This document shows, in pieces, positions 50,199 through 58,495 of a stretch of 64,000 nt of DNA. A program made the translations under genes and the position numbers. Under the pieces are notes generated by a model, which was not told where the DNA came from, searched no databases, and saw nothing but the letters and a program-made list of their open reading frames with translations. The stretch is from NCBI RefSeq assembly GCF_019913785.1, contig NZ_JAIOHK010000063.1, positions 85,209 through 149,208 of the forward strand. Reading direction: 5' to 3'. Numbering within the stretch: the first letter of the stretch is position 1; each line of letters begins with the position of its first letter. Origin of the DNA: Altibacter sp. (lineage in GTDB: Bacteria; Bacteroidota; Bacteroidia; Flavobacteriales; Flavobacteriaceae).

Positions 50199-50238
50199 TT
50201 ATAACAAATTGCAAACTAATGTTAGCGATTTGTTATAA
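50199..50238. promoter_or_regulatory. Dyad TTATAACAAAT-N18-ATTTGTTATAA upstream of the recombinase operon
   Basis: Perfect 11-bp inverted arms. Confidence 0.65.
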
Positions 50239-50245
50239 AAATAAT

Positions 50246-50253
50246 TATCTTTG
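50246..50253 (+). promoter_or_regulatory. Candidate -7 element TATCTTTG
   Basis: TAnnTTTG consensus upstream of ATG 50274. Confidence 0.5.
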
Positions 50254-50273
50254 ATTAACTTAAAAACATAGTC

Positions 50274-50588
50274 ATGGAAAATCCCTCTATACAAATAGCT
50301 CAAACAATTTTATACCAAATCAAATATTTAGATAGAAGTGCTCTTATGGCATGGGGAGCAAAATCATTTTGCTCTTTATCTGAGAATAAAACTAGAGTTG
50401 GAGGTTTAAGTTTTAAGGTCAATGGTTTGACACATAAAGGTTGGGTAACAATTGAATTAGATTGGTTAGATACATATACAGTAGTTTTCACCAATAGAAA
50501 ACGTGAGATTGTAAAAACCGTTGAAGGTGTATATTATGACATGCTAATAGATGTAATAGATTATATCGAAGGAAAACACGCAGCCTAA
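50274..50588 (+). CDS. Small hypothetical protein coupled to the recombinase
   Basis: Stop overlaps recombinase start (TAATG). Confidence 0.6.
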   Translation: MENPSIQIAQTILYQIKYLDRSALMAWGAKSFCSLSENKTRVGGLSFKVNGLTHKGWVTIELDWLDTYTVVFTNRKREIVKTVEGVYYDMLIDVIDYIEGKHAA

Positions 50589-51307
50589 TGAAAAAGTATG
50601 TCGCTTATTATAGGGTCTCAACCCAAAAACAAGGAAGTTCTGGGCTTGGCTTACAAGCTCAGAAAAATGCTGTTGCTAATCATGTTAATGGTAAAGGAAA
50701 TCTAGTTGGTGAGTTTACAGAAGTTGAAACAGGAACTAGAAAGAAAAAACGTGTAGAGATTTATAAAGCTATCGAATTAGCAAAAGCTAATAAAGCTATA
50801 TTGATTGTAGCAAAGCTAGACAGACTAGCTCGTGATGTAGAATTCACCTCTGCCCTATTCAATGGTGGAGTTGAGTTCATTTGTTGTGACAACCCAAATG
50901 CAAACAAATTGACTATCCAGTTACTTTCAGTAATCGCAGAACACGAAGCTGAGGTTATATCTAAAAGGATTAAGGACGCTTTAAAAGTGAAAAAGGATAA
51001 AATCAACAAAGGAATATATATCAATAAGGATGGCTCAGCTATGACTCCCATTGATGGTGAAGTTCGTTTGGGTAATCCTAATGGATTTGGTGAATATCAA
51101 AAATTAGGTGTTGAAAAAATAAAAGAAAATGCACGCAACAATAAAAATAATATCCAAGCTATGGATATTATATGTTCAGCAAGAAAGGAAGGTATGACTT
51201 ATCAAGCTATAGCAGATAAATTAAATAAATTACAGTACACTACGAGACGAGGGAAACAGTTTAATCCTATCCAAGTTCAGCGGCTTTTTAAAAAGTGTGA
51301 AGATTAA
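50588..51307 (+). CDS. Small serine recombinase (resolvase/invertase family)
   Basis: AYYRVSTQKQGSSGLGLQAQ, ILIVAKLDRLARDV, C-terminal HTH. Confidence 0.92.
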   Translation: MKKYVAYYRVSTQKQGSSGLGLQAQKNAVANHVNGKGNLVGEFTEVETGTRKKKRVEIYKAIELAKANKAILIVAKLDRLARDVEFTSALFNGGVEFICCDNPNANKLTIQLLSVIAEHEAEVISKRIKDALKVKKDKINKGIYINKDGSAMTPIDGEVRLGNPNGFGEYQKLGVEKIKENARNNKNNIQAMDIICSARKEGMTYQAIADKLNKLQYTTRRGKQFNPIQVQRLFKKCED

Positions 51308-51421
51308 AACAAGCCCTTGTAATCACAAAATTGGGAAGACCTATGATGAGAATTTTGTTTCAAAATTGAGCTAAGAAGATTTGTTTTTTAACTCAGTTCT
51401 TTGTTATGCACTGGCTTTTAC

Positions 51422-52579
51422 TTAATTATATTTAAAGTCTTCCCGAATTGTTCTCAAATTAAGATATAAATATATACTTTGTAGAAAGATGAGTTGAATA
51501 ATTATTAAGAGATAAGATTCGATAGGTGTTATAAATGCAATTAATGGTACTCCAAAAACAATTACTAAATCCCAAATAAGAGAAACCCTAAAACTACTTT
51601 GTCCTCGTTCTACTATTATTCTTTGCTTATTGGAAGTAAAGCTTATTTCATTTTTATCTATCTGACTCATAAAATTTTTAGCTATTAACCACATAAAGGC
51701 ATCTAGTAAAATAAAAGTATAAATAAGATATTTTACATTTAAAAAAGGAATAGTATTATTAAAAACTGTTTCAATATTAGTTCTTTCAATTATCCTTATT
51801 TCGTTGTTAAAAATTAACACATATAGTTCCTTAAATATTATTAGAGTTGAAAAAAATAAGATTATAGGAACGGAAAAGTGAAGAAAACTATGTGCTATTT
51901 TCCTCCTTTTAGTCTGAAATACTTCATTGTTAATGTTGTTGAAAAATGAAAGTATGTAATCATAAAAAAACTTTAAATTAAATATTGAATAAAATATTAT
52001 GAAGAAAGCTACTTCCTTATCAGTTCCTAGTGATTCTTGGTTATTTGGAAAAAGTTTTGATAATGAAAACCCGTCAATGAAGTAGTGAATTATAAAGTAT
52101 AAAATGATAAGAACGATAGGAATGAAAAGCCATATTAATTGAGAATATTCCTTTAGAAGTCCCATTCTCGTATACTTATTAAGGATAAAATTAAAATTTT
52201 TCAATTTACCTTCAATTACCTTTCTTTTAACTAGTTCAGTATTAATTGTTGTCTTAATATTTTTTAAAATATTTTCTTTTTTAAACTTTACAGTGTTTGC
52301 CTTTGCAAAGACTTCTTCATATTTGCTTTCATCAATTGGACTCAATAATTTTGAAACAATTATTGCTGTACCGTGAGTGTTTTTTATTTCTTTGGGAATG
52401 TCATTAAAATTTGATAATTTCTTATCTGTAATCACTAAGTCGCAATATTTGTTATCACCTGCAAAATGAAAACAAATCTCATAATTTATATTGCTGATTT
52501 TTGTAGTGTAACTTTCAACATTCAATTCATCTTCTAGCCATAAGCCAACTCTATATGTAGTGTTATTAACTTTCATCAA
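51422..52579 (-). CDS. Multi-TM protein with a soluble N-terminal domain; unknown
   Basis: Several hydrophobic helices after about 150 soluble residues; operonic with downstream numbered genes. Confidence 0.7.
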   Translation of the reverse strand: MMKVNNTTYRVGLWLEDELNVESYTTKISNINYEICFHFAGDNKYCDLVITDKKLSNFNDIPKEIKNTHGTAIIVSKLLSPIDESKYEEVFAKANTVKFKKENILKNIKTTINTELVKRKVIEGKLKNFNFILNKYTRMGLLKEYSQLIWLFIPIVLIILYFIIHYFIDGFSLSKLFPNNQESLGTDKEVAFFIIFYSIFNLKFFYDYILSFFNNINNEVFQTKRRKIAHSFLHFSVPIILFFSTLIIFKELYVLIFNNEIRIIERTNIETVFNNTIPFLNVKYLIYTFILLDAFMWLIAKNFMSQIDKNEISFTSNKQRIIVERGQSSFRVSLIWDLVIVFGVPLIAFITPIESYLLIIIQLIFLQSIYLYLNLRTIREDFKYN

Positions 52580-52582
52580 TAA

Positions 52583-53338
52583 TTATTTGAATACCATATA
52601 TTGATATGTTTTTGGAAGAAATTTTGAAGTTTTCACGACTTCACCGTAGTCGGACAATTTCATTCCCAATAGGTTTGCCTGTTTGTAGTAATCATCAAAA
52701 GAATACAGTACACTTGCATATTTTAAATCTTCACTTTCTGCATCTCCTAAGTCAATATTTTGAAAAAAATATGGAACTTCTCCAGTCGATTTGATTTCTT
52801 CATACATTTTTAGTTTTTCTTTGAACTCTTCCATATTTCTACTTACCGCAAGTATTAAAAATATACAGTCTATAGTAAATATGACTAATTCACCGTTTGC
52901 CTTTAACATTTGATGAGCATTAGAAAAAGCAGTGTCTAAATCCGAGTTTTCAAAAAAAGTAAATAGATTAAATACAATATCAGCCTTTTGTATTAGTTTT
53001 TTTGGAATTCCTTCTTCGAAATCAATTTCAATAAATTCAACGTTAGATTTAGAATGATACTTGTTTTTTAGATGTTTAATAAAAATAGGATTGAAGTCTA
53101 GACCAATATATTTAAAATCAATATCTAATTCTAATAGAAATTCTAATAGCCAAGCACTACCGCACCCCATATCTATTATGGTCATATTTGGCTTTACAAG
53201 ACTTAATAATTTTTTTTTAAAAAAAGATTGTGTGTCTTCAACTTGCCTCAGTGGATTGTTTAACCAATAAGTGGAATTCTTCTCCCAATTTTTTTGATTC
53301 TCTTTTCTAAAATCAAACTTACTCTTGAGCATTTTCAT
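52583..53338 (-). CDS. Class I SAM-dependent methyltransferase
   Basis: TIIDMGCGSAWLLEFLLELD, KYIGLDFNPIF, ADIVFNLFTFFE. Confidence 0.88.
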   Translation of the reverse strand: MKMLKSKFDFRKENQKNWEKNSTYWLNNPLRQVEDTQSFFKKKLLSLVKPNMTIIDMGCGSAWLLEFLLELDIDFKYIGLDFNPIFIKHLKNKYHSKSNVEFIEIDFEEGIPKKLIQKADIVFNLFTFFENSDLDTAFSNAHQMLKANGELVIFTIDCIFLILAVSRNMEEFKEKLKMYEEIKSTGEVPYFFQNIDLGDAESEDLKYASVLYSFDDYYKQANLLGMKLSDYGEVVKTSKFLPKTYQYMVFK

Positions 53339-54395
53339 CGTTTTTCGGTTTTATTTCACTAAGATATTTAGAAATGAATTTTGTATTAACAGTTTTTTCG
53401 TAATCAAATGAGTTAATTTGACCAATGCTTGTTAAAAGTTCTGACATTTTTCTCCAAGATTCTTCTTTAGCATAAAGTATTCTGCCATTTTCTCCTTTGA
53501 AGTACTCCATTCCTTGTATAAGAGATTTTAGTTCTTTGTTTTCATCAATATTTTTATCGTATTCTTTTAAGTACTCAATTGATTTTTTGGGATTCTTGAG
53601 AGCTAGTTCCCAACCTTGAGAAATTGAATTAACAAATTTTTGTACTATCTCTGGATAACATTCAACTAATTCTCTTTTACAGAAATAGACTGTTCCTATA
53701 AAGTTAATATCATAATTACTAGGGTATATATAATTTAGTTCTATTCCCTGAGCGTTTAATGTGATAGGTTCATCGTTAATAAAAGCTGGATAAACGTCAT
53801 AATCATCTTGAGTAAAGCCAGTCAACACCCATCCCGTAGGGATTTCATTTTTCTTTTCTATTCCAAGTTTTTCTTTTTGTTTTAAAGCTTGGTATATTAG
53901 GTGAACGGGGGAGCCTTCCATCGTCCCAATCTTTTTTCCTACCATATCCTTAGGGACTAAAATATTTTTTCCTTTTTTGGAAATGAAACAAGCTAAGGAT
54001 TTGTAATTGATAACTCCAACAATTACAAAATTGTCATTGTCTTGATTTGCCTGAATTACCTGTTCTGCACCAGCTACTCCAAAGTCAACTTCACCAGATT
54101 TAACCAATTGCATTATATTGGTTTGGTCAGAACCTGGAATGATTTCTATATCCAAGTTATAAATTGAATCTGTAACATTTTGTGCGTAAAGTTCACCAGC
54201 GAATCCCGAATTTGGAAACCATTGTTGTTGTAGTTTGATTATTGTCTCTCCTTTAGAATTAACGTCCATTTTTGAACGATAATTATCGCAATCTTTGTTG
54301 TCCTTACAGTTTGTAAGCAGCAAGGACAATATTCCTAATATGTAAATTTTAAATTTTAGTTTCATATTGTTATAATTTAAATTTATATATACCAT
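53319..54395 (-). CDS. ABC transporter substrate-binding lipoprotein (NMT1/THI5-like)
   Basis: Lipobox LLLTNCKD; WFPNSGFAGELYAQ, VKSGEVDFGVAGAEQVIQA, GKKIGTMEGSP. Confidence 0.88.
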   Translation of the reverse strand: MVYINLNYNNMKLKFKIYILGILSLLLTNCKDNKDCDNYRSKMDVNSKGETIIKLQQQWFPNSGFAGELYAQNVTDSIYNLDIEIIPGSDQTNIMQLVKSGEVDFGVAGAEQVIQANQDNDNFVIVGVINYKSLACFISKKGKNILVPKDMVGKKIGTMEGSPVHLIYQALKQKEKLGIEKKNEIPTGWVLTGFTQDDYDVYPAFINDEPITLNAQGIELNYIYPSNYDINFIGTVYFCKRELVECYPEIVQKFVNSISQGWELALKNPKKSIEYLKEYDKNIDENKELKSLIQGMEYFKGENGRILYAKEESWRKMSELLTSIGQINSFDYEKTVNTKFISKYLSEIKPKNDENAQE

Positions 54396-55120
54396 TTACC
54401 TATTTTTTTTTCAAGTTTTTCAACAGTTTTAAATAAAAACCAACCTAAAAATACTGTTAATACTATTGAACATACCATTAATTCAGGTTTTGAGTTCTTG
54501 GGTGCTAAATAGAGATTTTTACCAAGACCGTCAATCGCTCCTAAAAACTCTACAACAATAGCTCCCATCATTGCCATTGTTGTTCCTAATTTCAAACCAG
54601 TGAAAATATTAGGTGTCGAAAGAGGCAAAATTATTTTAAAAATCGTGAAATACTTATTTGCATCATATGTGTAGAGTAGTTCTTTTGTTTCATTGGAAAT
54701 ACTATTAACACCTGCTGAAAAATTTACAAAAACTGGAAAAAAGCACATTAATACAACCATTGCGATTTTTGACAATATGCCCATTCCAAAAAGTATAATA
54801 AAAAATGGGGCTAGTGTTATAATGGGTAGTACTTGAGATGTCACAAAAATTGGAAGAATTATTTTTAAAATTTTAGGGTATATCAAACAAATAAACATAA
54901 TTGCAAAACTAAAAACAGTTGCAATTATTAAACCTAATATAGCTTCTAATGAAGTTGTAATAGTTGAATTTAGAAGATTCAAATAGTTTATTCTTGCATA
55001 ATCAAATGATGCTGTAGGACTAGATACGAAATAATTTATTGCTGAAGAATATGAAGCAGCATATTCCCATATTATTAAGAAAATGATAATAAATATTATA
55101 AGTATAATGTTTTTTTTCAT
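54383..55120 (-). CDS. ABC transporter permease (NitT/TauT-like, SsuC family)
   Basis: Six hydrophobic segments, MGAIVVEFLGAIDGLG EAA-type loop. Confidence 0.87.
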   Translation of the reverse strand: MKKNIILIIFIIIFLIIWEYAASYSSAINYFVSSPTASFDYARINYLNLLNSTITTSLEAILGLIIATVFSFAIMFICLIYPKILKIILPIFVTSQVLPIITLAPFFIILFGMGILSKIAMVVLMCFFPVFVNFSAGVNSISNETKELLYTYDANKYFTIFKIILPLSTPNIFTGLKLGTTMAMMGAIVVEFLGAIDGLGKNLYLAPKNSKPELMVCSIVLTVFLGWFLFKTVEKLEKKIGKWYI

Positions 55121-55914
55121 AGATTTATTTGTCCACGGTTTTCCTCAATACATTTTTTAATTTCAACAAATTCTTTATTGTATTTTAGCACTACATCATT
55201 GTAGCTTAATTCATCTGACCAATTTGGTATATTGATTGACTTAATTATTTTGTGATTATCTCCAAGAATAACAATATTATTTGAGAAATAAACTGCTTCG
55301 AAAATATCGTGAGTAACTAAAATCACAGTCGTATTATTCAGATTTTTCAATCTTTTAACTTCCTCATATAATTCTGATTTCCAAACTATATCTAATGATG
55401 AAAAAGGTTCGTCCAAAAGCAGTAGTTTAGGATTAGTTATAAATGTCCTAGCTAAAGCAGCTCTTGTTTTCATACCACCTGATAATTCTTTCGGCAATTT
55501 GTTTTTATGATTAATTAACCCAGTAATTTTGAGATAGTCTGAAACTATTTCATTTTCTTCGGTTTTTTTGCCTAGTATTTTTAACGGTAATTTGATATTT
55601 TTTTCAACACTTAAATGAGGCAGGAGGTTTGAATTTTGAAACATATAACCCAATTCTCCTTTAGACCTTTTATTTTTCCATTTGATTTTTTCTTTTATTA
55701 TATCAGAGTCATTAATCTTTATTTCACCTTTAAGAAAATCGATATTTGTTTCTTGAAGCATACCATTTATCAATCTCAAAATTGTTGATTTTCCAGAACC
55801 AGAAGAGCCAACAATTGATGTACAAGAAGATGGATTTACGGTAAATGAGATATTGTCAAGTACGGTTTCTGTTGCATTATAACCGAATGAGATATTTTTT
55901 AGCTCTATTTTCAT
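55117..55914 (-). CDS. ABC transporter ATP-binding protein (NitT/TauT-like)
   Basis: Walker A GSSGSGKSTILR, signature LSGGM, Walker B LLLLDEPFSSLD. Confidence 0.93.
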   Translation of the reverse strand: MKIELKNISFGYNATETVLDNISFTVNPSSCTSIVGSSGSGKSTILRLINGMLQETNIDFLKGEIKINDSDIIKEKIKWKNKRSKGELGYMFQNSNLLPHLSVEKNIKLPLKILGKKTEENEIVSDYLKITGLINHKNKLPKELSGGMKTRAALARTFITNPKLLLLDEPFSSLDIVWKSELYEEVKRLKNLNNTTVILVTHDIFEAVYFSNNIVILGDNHKIIKSINIPNWSDELSYNDVVLKYNKEFVEIKKCIEENRGQINL

Positions 55915-56263
55915 TACTTTTCTAATTGTTCTTGAGCTTGTGTATAACTCGTTACATGTCCTATTTAGAAATGGTTATAAAGCAATTTAAACCCAGAAAA
56001 CAACGGTTTTCAATCATTGTTATCCCAATTAGGAATTGCTAAATAAAACTGGGGCGTTTGTAATAGTGAGTGAGTAAAGTTAATAATTATAATATTACAT
56101 AAAGAGATTCCGTAATAAAAAATAACATAAACCTATCAAATCTTTTTACCTTCTAGATTAACACTCATTCCAATTTCGATTATTATTTTACCTAATTCTG
56201 AAAGAACAGTTTCGCTTCTTCCTTTCGCACAGATTATGATAAGTCCACTATCAAAAAGTCTAT

Positions 56264-56303
56264 GCAATTCAGGTACAACGACTTTTTAAAAAGTGTGAAG
56301 ATT
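56264..56303 (+). pseudogene. 3' fragment of a second serine recombinase gene
   Basis: In-frame IQVQRLFKKCED* identical to the C-terminus of 50588-51307; 25-bp identical stretch 51284-51308 = 56282-56306. Confidence 0.78.
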
Positions 56304-56321
56304 AAATAAATTTAACCGCCA

Positions 56322-57347
56322 CTAACTATACAAGGTGTTGAGTGCAGTTATTTCTTTTTCAGTTTCATTTATTAATTTCATAAGTCCTTTTAAATTCTCA
56401 ACTGTCGCTTGAAAATCCAAAAGTCCATTTTCGTATGTTAGTCGGTATTCAGAGTTCAGTTTGGCAACTCCCATATATGCTCCTAAACGACCAAATTGAG
56501 AAATTCCAAGATTCAACTCTTTTGCCTTTTTATACAAGTGTCTACGATAAAAATCTCTCACTTCTCTACGGTCATTTTCCTTGTAAGAATAGAGTTTGAA
56601 CACAAATCTGTCTTGTTCCAATTGCAGATAATATTCAAATTCTCTTCCGTCAATTTTAGAGTAATTCCAATTCCACCAAAAACCGAGAAATCCACCTGCT
56701 GCATTTGCTACATATTCCCAATTTCCGCCAATGTGTTTTTGAAGTTCAGAGTAGAAACCCTGCCAAGAATACCAATGCCATTCGTTTAACGGTTTATTTA
56801 GATAACTTTTAATTTTCTTGTCCAAGTTGTCAAGGTTGTTGTAATAATCAACAATAATGTCGTTTTGTTGAGACCGTTCAGTTGAGTTGATATAGTCTTC
56901 GAGAATTAATAGCATTTTGCTTCTTTGGAATAGCGAAAAACCTGCTTCCTTAATATCTCTGTATTTTCCTTGTTCTTCCATTTTAAAGTAAACAAGCTTT
57001 ATATCAATGTCTGATTTTTCGTAATGCTTTTTTGAAAGTTCAGAATATCTAATAAGTTGGTCTGAATGTTCTTTAGTACCTTTTTTATCTTCAATTACAA
57101 GAAAGTATTTGTTGTTCACTAAAGCCCAAACGTCAATGTTGTTCCATTGTCTTCCTGCTTCTACGGTTTCAATTGAATAGGATTTGTCTTTGCCCAAAAG
57201 TTCTTGAACAAAGGAAATAGCACAAGCATTTAAAAAACTATCAACTTCTCGATAGTCTTTATCTGCCCATTGAATTAACCAAGTCAAAAATGCGTCTTGC
57301 GAAAGTTCAGAAGTTGCATAGTCAAAGAGATTTGGTTTTAACTTCAT
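56322..57347 (-). CDS. PD-(D/E)XK nuclease superfamily protein
   Basis: NIDVWALVNNKYFLVIEDKKGTKEHSDQLIRYSEL. Confidence 0.78.
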   Translation of the reverse strand: MKLKPNLFDYATSELSQDAFLTWLIQWADKDYREVDSFLNACAISFVQELLGKDKSYSIETVEAGRQWNNIDVWALVNNKYFLVIEDKKGTKEHSDQLIRYSELSKKHYEKSDIDIKLVYFKMEEQGKYRDIKEAGFSLFQRSKMLLILEDYINSTERSQQNDIIVDYYNNLDNLDKKIKSYLNKPLNEWHWYSWQGFYSELQKHIGGNWEYVANAAGGFLGFWWNWNYSKIDGREFEYYLQLEQDRFVFKLYSYKENDRREVRDFYRRHLYKKAKELNLGISQFGRLGAYMGVAKLNSEYRLTYENGLLDFQATVENLKGLMKLINETEKEITALNTLYS

Positions 57348-57566
57348 TTATTTCACCTTTTTCACGTCAAGATAAACTGTTGAAAGTCCGCCATTATTTT
57401 TAATGTCAATTCCGTATATTCTTTGAAAGGCATTAATAACTTCGTGTCCGCCATTAGTGGTTACTGGATTATAGTATCTTGAAGAAACGTCTACCGTCAT
57501 TCCCTTTTCAAGTCTAATTCCGCTTGAATACTTGTTTTGTTTTACTGTAATTCTAAATAATGCCAT
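57348..57566 (-). CDS. Small conserved-looking protein (DUF6140-like, from memory)
   Basis: MALFRITVKQNKYSSGIRLEKGMTVDV...NGGHEVINAFQRIYGIDIKN; adjacent to nuclease gene. Confidence 0.6.
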   Translation of the reverse strand: MALFRITVKQNKYSSGIRLEKGMTVDVSSRYYNPVTTNGGHEVINAFQRIYGIDIKNNGGLSTVYLDVKKVK

Positions 57567-57754
57567 TTTTAATTTGTTTTTTTTTGCCTACTTCTGTTTT
57601 AAGTCTTTATTCAGCTTTTTCCGACCGCTGTGTTTTAATTGCACACAACATATTAAATGAGAAACAATAATGTCGATATCTTTTTCCTGAAGATAAATAA
57701 AGCTTACCATAAATTTATATATTTGATTAGAATTATTCTTTAAAACAGGAGAGC

Positions 57755-57783
57755 TAAGTTACCCTATGGGTTACCCTAAAAAC
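57755..57783. repeat. Right-end putative integrase arm-type sites
   Basis: taagttaccctatgggttaccctaaaaac, near-copy of 21289-21315. Confidence 0.6.
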
Positions 57784-57835
57784 TCAACCATTGGGAAGCG
57801 TTGAAAACATTGATGTTTAAAGACAGGTGGAAGAA

Positions 57836-57848
57836 CCTCTTTCTCCGC
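57836..57848 (+). repeat. attR core
   Basis: cctctttctccgc, identical to tRNA-Ser 3' end. Confidence 0.85.
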
Positions 57849-57974
57849 AAAAGGAAACCCACAACGAAAGTTGTGGGTTTATTGTTTTCAGGAGCGCCGA
57901 AAGTTTACTTTCGTAAGTGACTGGGAACAATAAACAAAACCACCGCAGGTGGTTGAGGTTTCTATGTTTGTATT

Positions 57975-58388
57975 GGATTACCAGCTCGGGATCACGAACA
58001 AAGTAAGTAATCCCAGGGTGATTTTTAAAAACCAAACGCCTGTCAATGTGGTTAGTGCGCTTATAGTGGTATTGGATCACCACCTCGGGATCACAAACAA
58101 AGTGAGTAATCCCTAGATCTCTGTAGCGAAGAACAAACACAGTAAACAATGCCATTCCGCCGACTGGCTCCTTCACTAAAAGTGTCCACTGGACACTTAT
58201 TTAACGCTCGGTCCGGTTTCTATGCTTGCTCAGGATTTCATTCTTAGGGATCACCACCTCGGGATCACGAACAAGGTGAGTAATCCCAGTGTGATTTTTG
58301 AAAACTAAATACGTGTCAGTGTGTTTAGTGTGCTTATGGTGGTGATGGATTACCACCTAGGGATCACTGAACCATAGCAAAGTAATCC
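57975..58388. repeat. Four copies of a 39-42 bp GGATYAC..GTAATCC repeat (57975-58013, 58074-58112, 58248-58286, 58347-58388)
   Basis: Direct reading; copies 1-2 and 3-4 share 99-bp spacing and related spacers. Confidence 0.85.
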
Positions 58389-58495
58389 TCTTTCCTTCAA
58401 AAAGACATGTGATCTAAATCATGATAGGGCATATTTCTTTTTCAACTCTAATTTGATTGTAATTTTGAATATATTGCAAAAAAAATAAGTTAAAA

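Larger units (their letters stand above)
21168..57848. mobile_element. Integrative genomic (defence) island at tRNA-Ser, int/xis at the left end
   Basis: 13-bp direct repeat cctctttctccgc at 21168-21180 (tRNA 3' end) and 57836-57848; adjacent tyrosine integrase; island is visibly more AT-rich than its flanks. Confidence 0.88.

Noticed and set aside
57817-58176. 119-aa minus-strand ORF with repeated GITxFVxDPExVIQY
   Set aside because: It is a translation of the 99-bp (33-codon) repeats, overlaps attR and lacks a credible context; treated as non-coding repeat.
58180-58198. Palindrome AAGTGTCCA-C-TGGACACTT
   Set aside because: Single copy with no associated gene start or protein; recorded only as a hairpin in the repeat region.
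57975-58388. Possible CRISPR array
   Set aside because: Only four imperfect copies, spacers are related to each other and about 60-135 bp long, and no cas genes in the window.
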